A program made the position numbers and the translations under genes. Positions 49,649-61,755 of a DNA stretch of 64,000 nucleotides are shown piece after piece. A model generated the notes under the pieces. The model saw only the letters and a list, made by a program, of their open reading frames with translations. It was not told the origin of the DNA and made no database searches. This DNA comes from Conus ventricosus (Eukaryota > Mollusca > Gastropoda > Neogastropoda > Conidae): assembly GCA_018398815.1 (NCBI GenBank), contig CM031595.1, positions 50,917,489 to 50,981,488 on the forward strand, given 5' to 3'. Every line of letters begins with the position of its first letter. The first letter of the stretch is position 1.

Positions 49649-52600
49649 CTGCACACATAACATGCTCATCATCTCCTTCCCTGCTTACAGATGAAACTCT
49701 GGACTTCTCTATTTTTTTTTTTTATATGTAATGCTGTTCTTTGGTCTCCACCATGGAAAACAATATCTCACACTTCAATAAACTACTAGTCATTTTTTTT
49801 TATGCAATGCTCTCAAGTGCGAAGTCTTAACATCGTTTATCTTTCTGCTTTATTAACACAAAGATGTCGGCATGAAGCACCTTTGTTCATTCATTCTCCA
49901 ACTTCCCCCAATCCTGTACCTCACTCCACAATCACACACATCGCAGTCACCTTTTGAGCTGGAACGACTTCACATTTAGGCATTCCACAAGCAGACTTTG
50001 TATAATATTAAATTACATTTCAGCCATATCTTACAGAATAAATAGCTGTACCTGCTAGTCATATGACTAAATAAAGAACAAAAGTTATCAATCCTAAATC
50101 ATGAATGAATCGTTTTCTGAAGAGAAAAAAATTATGGATGTAAATGTACCGTAAAGAATTTCTAAAATATTATTTTCCAAAACTTAACATTTCCTTTAAA
50201 AAAAATTAACAGGGAAACCTCACCCTGACTAAGGGTTTACCTTGAACTCTTCATTGGGAGTGGTGACATCACTGCTGTAGTCTGGGATGGGATAGGGGAA
50301 GAGGGTGGCCACCAGAGCTGTGATGAACTCTCCAGACATGCACAGGGTGCGGAAGTCGGCCACATTGTGGTACAGGTACATCAGGAACTGGATCAGGGTC
50401 ATCGGGTGGTCTTCCTCTCCTTCAACGCTGCTGCTGGTCACCTTTGGAAGAGCAGAGCTCCCTATGCAGTCATCTGCCGGCATCTGTGTGAACACATTGC
50501 ATTCTGTTTTATTGCACCTCATCACATAGCATTTTACAACTGTGTCAAGTTAATTTTAATCTACTTCTCTTAAAACCTGACAGCTTTCATCCGGAAGAGC
50601 ACATCACCAGAACTACATATCCTTTTTCCCCTCTGCTATTCCCCTCTGCTTGAACATCACTCACTGCCTGAAAATCAGGGACAAAGACAGATTTCCAGAG
50701 ACGCATAATGCTATGTCATATATCACAACGGAACAAAGTGAAAGCTAGCTTTTACTTACACTATGAACAATTCCTACACAGCTTTTGTAAGTTTAGAGGT
50801 CTTGAGGGGCTTGGTGGTATATCAGTCTTCAAAATCTCCCAGCTAGTTGTAGCTGTGCAGATTCATGGCTGACATCATGATAAAAATCACATGCAAAGAG
50901 GAGACAAAATGGTCGATCGAGAAGAAGTAATTTAATCTCGATCGGCCGTGTGGTGTTGTGTAAGGGAGTCGAGAAATCGACAGAAAACTCGAACTACCCG
51001 TACACGCCACCAAACAGGAGAATGCTGAGTAATGTTAGATATCAATCGTGATCAGCGTGTAGTATTACGAACTTGTACTAGGACAAAATTTCTAGCACTA
51101 AAGTGGATATTGTGTACCAGTACGAAGATATTGAGCACTAAACCGTCTAAGGCAGACCCAGTACGAAGTACGGGCCGGCGAGAAGACAAAATGGTGGGAA
51201 ACACGACCGGCGAGGGAGAAAATGGCGGCCGACGACCGGCGAGTCTACGATCGTGGAAAATAAACAAAGGGCGTGTGCAAGAGAAATACCAAGCAGGTAT
51301 GTCGAGGAGATAGTTGCGTTAAGCTGGGGCACAGAGCACGGTGGCACTGACCACAAACTCGCGAGAAGTAAACAAAGTCGCGAGGGAAAGAAAAAGGAGA
51401 GCTGTGCGAAAATGCACAAAATCGCGAGAGTACAGACGATCGTGAAAGGAGAGAAATTATTCAATCCAATCCCACAGGAGACTCTCGATCTACATTGTAA
51501 TAATGATACATGGGGTAGTAATAAATGTGCACACGTTGGTAGATCAAGAAATCGTCGAGACACCCGATCTACCAGTAGTAATGATAAATGGGGGGTAGTA
51601 ATAAATGTGCACACGTTGGTAGATCAAGAGATCGTAGAGACACCTGATCTACCAGGAGTAATGATAAATGGGGAACAGATAAATGTTACTAATGGGGTAC
51701 TAATAAGTGTGCCACGTTGGTAGATCAAGAGATCGTAAGACACTCTCTCTACCTGCATAATGATAAATAAGGTACAGGAAAATACGCCCGGCGAAGTCGC
51801 GTACCGCCACACAAGGTGCATGCGGTCAGGCATATGGTGGACACGCCAACCGTAGTGGCACTATCCAACATGGCGGATCGATTGACCGGGAAGGGATCGA
51901 TCGCCGAGAGTGAACGCGCACTGGCGCGCGAGAGTAAAATACCCTGGTGTACCTGTAATAAAGCTAAGGAGGTACTAATCAATGTGCACCAGTTGGTAGA
52001 TGAAGAGATCGTAAAGACCATCAATCTACCTGTGATAAATTAGGTACTAAACACATGTGCACCAGTAGGCAGATCAAGAGATCGTAAGTCACTCGATCTA
52101 CCTGTAGTAAGGATACATAGAGTGCCATATAGGGTACCAGACCTGTTTACCCCCTATTCACTTGCTCAGTAGATTGGACCTCCCAAGTCAGTAGATTTGC
52201 ATGTCAAGTCAGTAGATTTTTCGCGGCGTTTTTTCTTCGCGGCATTTCTTCTCAGGCAAAGAGTACAATATCAACTCATAGCACTTTTTTAATTGAGAGT
52301 ATATATGACAGCTTTAAAAAGTAAGCTAAAATGTTATTAAAGCAAACAAAGAAAGAAAAAACAACAAAGCTCACCAAAGAAGCGCTGAAATAGCCCATAC
52401 TCTCATACTTGCAGAACTTAGGTCATTGGTGTAGGAGATGGGGATAGGAGGAAAAACCACAGTGCTTGAATGCCATCTCACTTTTGAAGTAGGGGGGTGG
52501 GGGTAGGAGGAAAAACCACAGACAGTCCTTGAATCAGAATGTCATCTCACTTTGAAGTAGGGGGTGGGGATAGGAAGAAAATACAGAACTTGGGTATTTA

Positions 52601-53936
52601 CTATTATCTCACTCTGATGAAGGGGTAGGTGGGAGGGAGGTGGTGGGATGGGGGGACAGACATGACTGAAAGGATCTCACTGCTTCAGGCTGCTGGCATA
52701 AGCAGACTTCAGCTTCTTGAGAGAGGTTTCTGAGAAACTCTGAACATCCTCCACCAAGTCATTGGGGGTGGACTTGAGGATCAGCAGACTCTCCACGGTG
52801 GAATCCCAAGGCTGGCTCTCTGGCTTGTTCGGTTTTTCCTCACACAAGAGAACACCCTCTCGCAGTGTGCATTGCTGTGAGGAATGGTCAGGATGCCCCT
52901 CATGACATGGGAGAGTGCTAGGAACTGACCATCATTCAGACTGCCGATCTTCTTCCAGGTTTCATCCACACGATCCTCTGCACACGATGACACATCTGTG
53001 CACTGGTACTCATTGAACTGCTCCAGTACTATGTCAGTTGTTGAACCTTCAGGCATCAGGCAGGGAAATCGCTTCAGGAAGAACCTTAGGCTCTGGGTAT
53101 TTGCCTCAAGCTTCAGTTCCACATCAGCTACTTCAGCATGGCGCAGCAGAGCGTCTTCCAGGGGCAGCCACTTCTTCAAGTAGTCTACCAGAGCCTGGTA
53201 GTAAGGTCTGATTTGCCTTGAAGAAGTCAGTGATGCGAGAATCTCTCAGATGGTTGGCCGACTTGTTCTCCAAGAACTGTCGGCATCCTCTCCAATGACC
53301 ACCTCAGCATCTCCCTTCAAGTTGTAGGCTGATTTGTAGTCAACTGTCTCAGGATAGGGCACTGTACATGGCAAGAGGGCTTGACAAACTTTGTCAAGAT
53401 TGTCTGAGTAGCTTCTGCATGCCCCTCCTGAGCTTGTAAATCATGGGTTTTTCCGTCTGGAATGCTGTCAGGAAGCCTTCAAATACTTGGTGTTGTGGAG
53501 CAGGAACAGGCAGAAGAGATGGTTTGTTGGTGAGCGCATGAAGTCAAAGATGCCATTGACTTTGGTGATGGCATAGCTTGATGTGCTGGCTGATGCTGCC
53601 TTCCTTCTCATCGCGGAAGAACTCCCTGAGCGGTTCCCAGTTCTTCAGCAGTCGCTCCAGACATCTGAAACAATTCAGGGACACACACACACCACACACC
53701 ACACACACACACCAAAGAATTGCTTAGAGAATTTGTGGAAGTCTGAATATTCATTCACATACATATGAAATATAGAGGCAGTCATTTATTCAAGTAGTCT
53801 TCCAAAGCCAGAGTATGCATTGAAAGCCTTGAACTCAGTGATGCAAGAATATCATTGTTCAAACGTTTGCACAAAATAATTAGTATAATTAACACATTAA
53901 TTTACCTATTTCTGTTAAGCTTGGGAAAATCCCTAT

Positions 53937-53990
<54 letters not shown>

Positions 53991-54116
53991 GTGTGTGTGG
54001 GTGACTCTATGAGTGCACATGTGTGTAAAGTTTAAGTCTTGCATTTACATTTAATGCTTGTTTGCCTATATCAATATGTGTGTACAGTCATGTATGTGTG
54101 TGTATATGTGTGTGTG

Positions 54117-54181
<65 letters not shown>

Positions 54182-55350
54182 TGTGCGTGTGTATGTGTGT
54201 GTATATACAAGTGAGAAACATACCTGCCAACACTCAGCCATCGTGTGCAGACGTGCTTGAGGATCTTCTGCTGATCCACATCAAAGAGATCCTGCATTCC
54301 TTTGAAGCGCTGCTGTCGAGCCGAGCTCTTGTCGAAGTAGTAGAAGATGTCGACAAGGACAGACGTCACAGGAGGCAGGTGATCAGCAGCAGCCTTGGCA
54401 GCATTATGCACATGTGAAGAGTGCAACCAGACAGAAAGATCTGTGGCTGCCTCTCTTTCACATAGGCATACACCCCCTTGTGCTGGCCAGTCATGACGGG
54501 GGCATTGTCACAACCCAGGCTGACGCAGTTGCCCAGGGAATATTCCTGTCCCCAGCTCCGTGGCAATCAGGCCGAAGATATTTTCACCTGAACACACACA
54601 CACACACATGTGGACACTGCATTAGATCATATAACATGATATAGAATACAAGTTAGGAGTGTTCATTTTTAAAGAGTAAAATGCAAAAGGAGACCAAGAA
54701 AATGCCTTAAAAATGCAAGTAATTTATAACTTGTTTATTTTTTTAGATAAACAAATCTGTCCGGGTATTTTATTCATTTTGTTTTCACACATTCAAATTA
54801 ATTTTTTTTAGAATATTCCGTTTTAAATTTAGTTACACTTAATAAAAAAACACACACACACACCAACACACACACACACATCTCTCAATAGTCTCAATCA
54901 CACCAACATAAGCAACAGTCATAAATAACACAATGTAAACAAGCACTAAAACACTGACCTGTGGCAGATCCTTCACACAAGGGGATTGACAGCAGCTCTG
55001 AGGAAACCAGCCCTGTGACCTCACTGAGGCAACGGATGACCAGCGGGAACTGCTTGGAACCAGCATCATTGGATCCATCTGTAGAGATGGTGAAGGGGAA
55101 CTTCTTCATCCTGGACTGGAGGGATTCACTCACTTCTCTCGCCATGGCTTTCACAACTGCAGTGGCTTTGTTGCGGCCACACTTCATTTCTGAATGATCA
55201 ATGGAAAAAAAGGCTATCATCAAATCCGTGCGCACACAGACATACAGTGATACACGAAACACAAAATAGCACACATAACGAAGAAAATATAAACTATTAC
55301 AATGCACTGTCCTGTATATTGAAATTTCTCATATCATCATTACAAGGGAA

Positions 55351-55394
<44 letters not shown>

Positions 55395-55585
55395 TATCTA
55401 CTCTAAGTGCATGTATGCATGTGTGTGTATGGAGTTGTTCTTTTAATAACTGAAAACACAAATTACTAAAACTGCACAATTAAACAAAATTTCAGTCCTC
55501 CACACAGAAACAAAAACCCACACACTTGAAAATTTTTTTACTTTTTTCAAAGTCTTACTAACAATATTAAGATGTAATGAGAGAG

Positions 55586-55640
<55 letters not shown>

Positions 55641-58456
55641 CAGAGACAGAGAAAAAAAACAAAACAGAGAGAGAGAGAGAGAGAGAGATACCTCACCTGA
55701 GGCAATCTTGCTGTCGGACAGATCCACTTGATCGCTCGCACAAGCTTGTCAGCTGACGCCAACGGCAAGTTGCATTCAGCGATCACGCCACACAACGTTG
55801 CCTCGGAACGAGTGATCTGGAGTTCCAGCATGTTTTTTTTTTGCTCTTCCGCAGGTGAAGCGGCCATAAAAAAACGAGTTATCCGTCCACCATCGCTGCT
55901 TGAGGCGTTCGACTTGTGGTTCTCAGTCTGGATGTGGCGTTTTATGTCGTGCTGTCCGCCGTGCCCAATTCGAAGTGAACATTGCACTTTCGGCAAAACG
56001 CAAAATCTTCGCCTTTGGGTGATGCCACTAATCCCGGAAAATCTTTCGAGTACGATGGTTTGAATCGTTGTAAATATTTCTTCTTTTTCGCCGATGATTT
56101 TCCACTTCCATGGCTATCTTCAAGCCTAGTAGTGTCATCTTCACTGTCCGTTTCATGGAGCTTCGCTTCTTTCGCCGCCATCTTGAATGCAGATACTTTT
56201 CGCGCCTTTCGCACTAAAGAGTGACAAGCATCTTTGTACTGTACGCTAGGCGCATGTGTGCTGCCGGCGTGATGCTAACCTATCTATGCGTCGCTTAGGC
56301 CTAGGCCTAGTGCCGTAGCGCGAGCGGACCTCGGGGTTTCTTTCGAAAGTTCCTTGTTTCAAACTGCCGAGTGCGTAGACGGCGCAAACGGGAGAAAACC
56401 AAATCGGACATCGGGAGATCGATGCTATGACGGGAGGACCGGGATGTGACCTACGAAAACGGGAGAATCTCCGGCGAAAACGGGAAGTAAACAGGTCTGT
56501 AGGGTACAAATAGATGTGGCCTGCGGAAATCCCCGTACCGGCAAGCATGTGCGATCGAAAATGGGCACCATGCGGTGAGGCAATATGGAGGAGAAGCCGA
56601 TTGTAGTGGAAAATCCAAGATGGCGGGTCGATTGACCGGTGAGGGTTAGGTCATCGAAAGAGAAGCAATGGGCGCGAGAGTAAAATCGACTGACGCACTG
56701 AAGGTATACGAGGGGCCGAAAGGAGACGCCGTAGAGAGAATGTTAGGATAAAAAATGTTTATTATTGGCTTAATGATCGACGGGAGATAGAAAGGCCAAC
56801 TCTTCTTCTTCTTCCTCTTCTTTCTTAAAACACGTCCGCATCCTAATTTGATGGTAGCAATGTGGTACAAACCGATCGACCGTACTAGACGAGCGATCGA
56901 AGAAGACGATCAGGAGTAGTGATGCAAGGAAAGAAGGAGATAATAATAGAGGAGGAAAACCTCCATAGCAGTGAAGCGGTACGAAGACCGAGGACGACCA
57001 CGCAGGGGTCGGCCGAAATGGCGAGAATAAAGATGGCGGCTCGAGCGACCGACGAAGATCGATCGTCGATGTGAATGACCGAGATGGCTATTGGGAATAA
57101 ACAACGCGCGAGATCGATGGAAATCGGTGGAAAATGGGGAAGAAATAACAAGAGAGTGGCTGACGCGTTACTACAAGAGCGACGCGTTCCCAAACCCGCC
57201 GAGTAAGGGACGAATGGAGAACAATGGGGTAAAGAGAAGTCGTGAGCCGTCACGCCTAGAGCGTGAATAAAATGAAATAAAATGCCATCCATAAGCCTCA
57301 CGCGGCAATGGTACCCATGGTCGAACGTAAGCCACAACAGAGCAAGTAAGAAGGCAAGCACACAAGCAATCGCTACAAAAAAACAGAAGTATAGGCGAGA
57401 CAGAGCAAAAACCTGTCCTTGTTAGGCAGGAGGCCGAGGTTGAATGAGGAAGAGGAAGTTTACACCGGTTTCTTCCCTGGCGGAAGTAGTGTGGACGTCA
57501 CGTGATGGTCTTTTACTGCATTAGCCACAAAAAATCTCGGCCTGCAGAGCTAACTAACTGCCGTGGAATGCTATGGTCTGACATGGTAAAGTATATGACG
57601 CCAAACACATGCCTTACCTCTTTTTCACTTTGGACCCATTTGTCTCCCTAAAAACTTTGGCAGGCGGTTGTATGCATGTATGTTGGTCGACTGGGCAGTA
57701 TTTGGGTCTTCCCAATAACATTGATGTCTTGGCTACAGTCAATGCCAGTCACGGCGCAATTGCTTTTAAATTTTGCCCCCCCCCCCCCAAGGACATGAAA
57801 CACGAAAGTGGATTCCCAGAACAGTCTGCTCTTTTCCATGTTTCCAGGGTCAAATAGGTATAGTCTGGGAATGCAGGCAGCCCCTCTTCCATCTCTATTC
57901 CCTTGTATGGGTCTTACCTATGAGCAAACCAGTCATGGTTTGTTTCCTACACAGGTGAACTAACACTCACCTGTTTTTTTCAACTCTTCAGTTTGTGTTA
58001 AACAGAAATGATACACTGCCCATTCAGTTTGCAACGTTTTGGCAATAAAGAAGTGGAGGGAGCTGAGCTTCCAAAACAAGTCATTCTTGTGTAAGCAGGA
58101 AAGATGGAAACAAAACCGGAGGCACTGACCTGGTTCAGCATACTGCGAATTGGACAGAATGACCATGGCAGCATCAGGGCATAGGTCAACTTGTTCCCTG
58201 GCCAGCACCACCACTGGCTTACTGGCTGGTACACCAAATATCACCGTCCACACGGAGTCCAGGCTTAACTGCAAGTCGCATTTTGGCACAGACATCAACT
58301 CTGAATTTTTCAATTTAGATACAAAAAGAATAGAATAAAAACACGATCAACATTCAATGATGGAAGCTATGACTTTCAGTAAATAATCTGGTAAGGATAT
58401 TCGATCATGTTTAAGATTGAGTGCAAAGACATTTCCAGCCTCTTCCATGGAAATTG

Positions 58457-58492
<36 letters not shown>

Positions 58493-60917
58493 TACTGATT
58501 TGGAATGAAAAGAATTCTCTAAGCCAAAAAGGTCACCATCACCATCAAGGGTCAACTAAAAAGAATGTAACGTACCTGCACATCATCTGGCAGTCTCGGC
58601 CATGCTGGCCCAGCAGCAGTTTCATCAGGAGGAAGAAGACTGCAGGTATGTGTGTGTGACGAGGCAGCAGCCACTGCAACACTTGGAGCCAGGTACACCG
58701 CACACTTCCAAGTTCACCTCATGGGTGCTCTCTTTGGCCCCTGCGCCCACGTTGAAACCTTGGAACACAGAAATCTAGATAATGGCAGTTACTTCAGGCA
58801 GTCCTGAGTTTCGATCCAGTGAGGTATCCTAATTTTCAGAAGAAATGTTTTCGTACCTCCAGCTTATAATGTCCACTGGTATAATTTATTTCAACACAAG
58901 TCTCTAACAAAACAATGCTTGGAATTATTTTTGAAATTTCTCTCTTTCTTATCCTCCATGACTAAGAAAACTCTGTGAAAACTTTTCTTGTAATTTCAAT
59001 GTGCTGGCAAAATCATCTATTTATAAAAGATTTTTTTCTTGGTTTTGACATAGCCCAAGCAGGCAAAAACATTTTCTCTTTCTCTCCACTGAAAATGGTA
59101 AGAAGCTAAACAAACTTTCAAATAACAGAACAATCAACACATACCTAACATGACAGCCATTTGGTTTTTCAGCACATTCTCTGTGTCAGCCAGCCAGCCA
59201 CCCGGTGAGTACCCTCTCGGAAACGACGTGCATTCTCCTGGTTACGCAGCATGACCACAAGGACTTGAAGGGCAAGTTGAACAGTGGTTGGGTGGATGTG
59301 ACCTTGCAGGAACAGCAGCAACAATCGAATCCAAGCACTCGCTGAAGTTCTTCACACATCTGCAAACAATGACCACAGTATACAAGATTTCTATGATTAC
59401 ACACATATCATGCTTTTCATTCAATATCAATTCAATACTGCTGTTTCTTTCCTTTGATCATCTGGTACTTATCTTGTTCTCCCAACACCAACAACCTGGT
59501 GGAGAGAGACAGTGAGAGAGACAGAAGAAGGGGGGTGAGAGGGGGTAGGAGAGAGAGAGATATATCAAGTGTTGACACATTATTTTGATATTGCTGGCTG
59601 ATTGGTGTAAAAGAAACATACTTCCATTGCAGACCACGTCCGAGTATTCTCGCACCAAAGCTCTACTCCAATTTGGTTCACTCTTTTGTACAGTTGTTTT
59701 CAAAATGAACCATTTGCAATGGCTAATTGTCAACTGACTGGTCAAATCTGCAAAACTTATTGATTTCAGCTAGACTTTGATTTCCTTTTTTCAAAAGAAG
59801 TCATCATTAGGACACCACAAAGGAGAACCAGTAGGCGAAGAAGTTGCAGAATTAACTGTAGATGAATTATGACAGGAACGATAGAACAACAGACGTTTAA
59901 TGGATGAACATGATAATGAACACTTCAAACCTCTCTAAAAATTATTCTGATACCAAAATTCTTTAAAAAGCATGGATGGACGTCTTTGTTGATGTGTTTG
60001 TTACAGTGTTACCCAGCTCTTTTCAAGAAATACCAAATATGAGACAAGATAATTTCATTAAAATGCCTACGAACATTTAGGTTACAGGTGACTCAATTTA
60101 CCTTCAACCAAAAAATCAGTAAATTACAAGTGTGTTAGTGTCACATCCAAAGTTTTACTGCACCTGCTACCTGTAGTATTTGTCCTGAGAACATACAAAA
60201 CATATGTGGTTGTGGAGTCATTAGGGTCATATAAATACAATTTTCGAGCTTACGTCTGGTTGAGCGACTGAGAGCCAGGAGGCAGCACCAGCTTCAGAAC
60301 CACCTCCAGCAGGATGTTGCGCACTCGAACATTGTGCAACCGTGTCACTGTGGTGGTGTCACCTGTCACAATGCACATCACTGCAGATTTACCCTGTTCA
60401 TTCAATGTGCTGAAAGCAAGATATGTTATTTATCTGACATACAAAACAGTCAGAAAACAGCAGCATAAATGCAGTCTTAAAAATCTGCTGTATGGACTTT
60501 AATTCTGTCATTACAATAACCATATTTTGGTAATACTGACGATGACACGACTGTCTATTCGTATAACATCATCTTGTAAGCATCAAATGGACTGACTTCA
60601 ACACTTATATCAGTTCTTGCTTATGTATTTGTTTTTCACCTATACTGATGAACGCATTTATCAGAATGCTTAATCCCAGAGCACCCCTGATGTTTATACC
60701 CATACTTTATTATACAATTCAAAATGAGGCTGCAATGACTCTGCCATAGAATTGTTACCTGAGAAACTTTGCTGCATGCTGAACTGTCTGAGTTCAGAGT
60801 TGGAGCCCCCATTTTCAGAGGAGTTCTGTTCTGTAGCCGCTGTGTCCTTCTGCAGATCTAATGACCGTTCGGCAAAAAGTCACTGGAGGTAAGGTTGAGA
60901 CCAGGAAATGACCAAGT
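49649..60917 (-). CDS. WDFY3: WDFY3 orthologue, right (inverted) copy of part of the gene
   Basis: Exons equivalent to left positions 36453-47142 occur in reverse order on the - strand: 60759-60917, 60254-60409, 59145-59359, 58576-58758, 58130-58268 and 50241-50483, joining 49441-49648. Intron content, including the hAT insertion, is the same. This is a second representation of one locus, not a separate gene with its own start or end. Confidence 0.85.
50241..50483 (-). CDS. WDFY3: WDFY3 exon, right copy (intact frame)
   Basis: It is equivalent to 46902-47142 but open throughout: PADDCIGSSALPKVTSSSVE, MTLIQFLMYLYHNVADFRTL and PNEEFK. It shows that the left copy's breaks are not shared. Confidence 0.95.
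50484..52129. repeat. Right-arm copy of the CpG-rich block and hairpin tandem array
   Basis: Reverse complement of left 45260-46901, with GTAGATC units at 51485-52110 and the CpG-rich part at about 50890-51480. Confidence 0.85.
52677..53664 (-). CDS. hAT transposase exon 4, right copy
   Basis: It runs from CLERLLKN through SNAHCERVFSCVRKNRTSQR to a TGA at 52677-52679, with a C-terminus ending SLKKLKSAYASSLKQ. Its own indels occur near 53215, 53350 and 52800. The serine/lysine-rich end is clearer here than in the left copy. Confidence 0.85.
54224..54587 (-). CDS. hAT transposase exon 3, right copy
   Basis: It contains CVSLGCDNAPVMTGQHKGVY, YVKERQPQIFLSGCTLHM and KHVCTRWLSVGR. It has its own indels near 54410 and 54535. 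Confidence 0.85.
54959..55189 (-). CDS. hAT transposase exon 2, right copy
   Basis: It is open, with MKCGRNKATAVVKAMAREVS and TISTDGSNDAGSKQFPLVIR, so the left copy's extra base after GGATCCAAT is not shared. Confidence 0.87.
55697..56181 (-). CDS. hAT transposase exon 1, right copy
   Basis: It starts MAAKEAKLHETDSEDDTTR and reads through SSAKKKKYLQRFKPSYSKDF, where the left copy is broken. It then breaks at a missing G within the zinc-finger segment (near 55970). Confidence 0.85.
56508..57403. repeat. Right-arm copy of CpG-rich block, first part
   Basis: Reverse complement of left 39990-40887, with the same CGATCG and AAATGGCG-type words. Confidence 0.8.
57404..57606 (-). mobile_element. 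DIRS-family left terminal repeat, copy C in right arm
   Basis: Reverse complement of 39783-39985, ending GGTAAAGTATATGACGCCAA. The same insertion is present in both arms. Confidence 0.85.
58130..58268 (-). CDS. WDFY3: WDFY3 exon, right copy (two-base deletion)
   Basis: Equivalent to 39115-39255. Two bases are missing between CTGTCC and ATTCGC, which breaks the last 20 codons. Confidence 0.93.
58576..58758 (-). CDS. WDFY3: WDFY3 exon, right copy
   Basis: Equivalent to 38620-38804, two bases shorter, so the frame is broken within the LLPRHTH...QHGRDLP segment. Splice sites are retained. Confidence 0.93.
59145..59359 (-). CDS. WDFY3: WDFY3 exon, right copy (frame-broken)
   Basis: Equivalent to 38015-38232, with several single-base losses (for example one G in GATTGGTTG). 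The protein match, including MCEELQRVLGFD, remains clear. Confidence 0.93.
60254..60409 (-). CDS. WDFY3: WDFY3 exon, right copy
   Basis: Same length and reading frame as 36960-37115. VRVRNILLEVVLKLVLPPGS is intact. Confidence 0.93.
60759..60917 (-). CDS. WDFY3: WDFY3 exon, right copy (one extra base)
   Basis: Equivalent to 36453-36610. A fifth T before GCCGAA shifts the frame relative to the open left copy. Confidence 0.93.
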
Positions 60918-61755
60918 CTGCAATACAGCAAATAAACACTCACTTTTTCGTCCTTTAAAAAAAAAAAAATCAAACATGCATGCAATAGGGAAAAAAAACA
61001 CACTGAAAATTAGAAACTTCATAAACTGGTATCATTAAGTCAGGAAAGAAAAAATATAAAACCAGGAATTTATTGTCTGAACTAATTAATGTCAGCACTG
61101 AATACAGCACAGCTTGCCACACCACTTTGAAATGGACTCCCTCCCTTTCAAAGGTGTTTTTTTTTTCTAACACATGACAAAATCTTTAACTCATTCAACC
61201 CTGTGTATGAGCATAGTTCAGGTGCTGTTGAAATTCGACACAAACTACACCTGAGCCATGCCTGGGCAACTGAAATACTCAACCTGGTATTACTCCAAAA
61301 CTATGCAAGTTACTGCATTCAAATTTGAGACAGCTAAAAATGAAAGCTTTTACTTATAACTTTTAAGTCTATGGACAAAAACTGAGCTCACTGTATACAT
61401 TCAAACAGTGTTATGTGAAAAGTAAAATAATGTTTGAATTTGTAAAAGCATCCGAAATCCAAAGATACATAATATGATACAGAATTTCAATATGTTGGCA
61501 AAACAATTAATTCTGTTGTAAGTGTGAAGTTTTTTCAGTTTTTTTATTCTTCAGATTTTGGCAGAATAGGTTTTCACAAATTCACAGTTGAAATGAAGTA
61601 CCCGTCCCTTCAAGTAATCATAAACAATGTTGTGTGTAAAAGACGAGGCACATCATGTTTCAAAGAGGTATCCTTTCACTGCCAGATCGTATTCAAATTA
61701 CATCCACACATCCCAGACCAAATCACTTAACAAGGGAATAAATCTGAGTCACCAG

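Larger units (their letters stand above)
52138..56499 (-). mobile_element. Complete hAT transposon, right copy
   Basis: It has the same terminal repeats, and TAGGGTAC (complement of GTACCCTA) flanks it at 52130-52137 and 56500-56507. At 4362 bp it differs from the left copy only by small indels and microsatellite lengths. Sharing the same insertion site and duplication means the two arms descend from one insertion. Confidence 0.9.

Noticed and set aside
53583..54426. Cys/Val- and His/Thr-rich frames
   Set aside because: They are translations of (TG)n/(CA)n microsatellites in a transposase intron.
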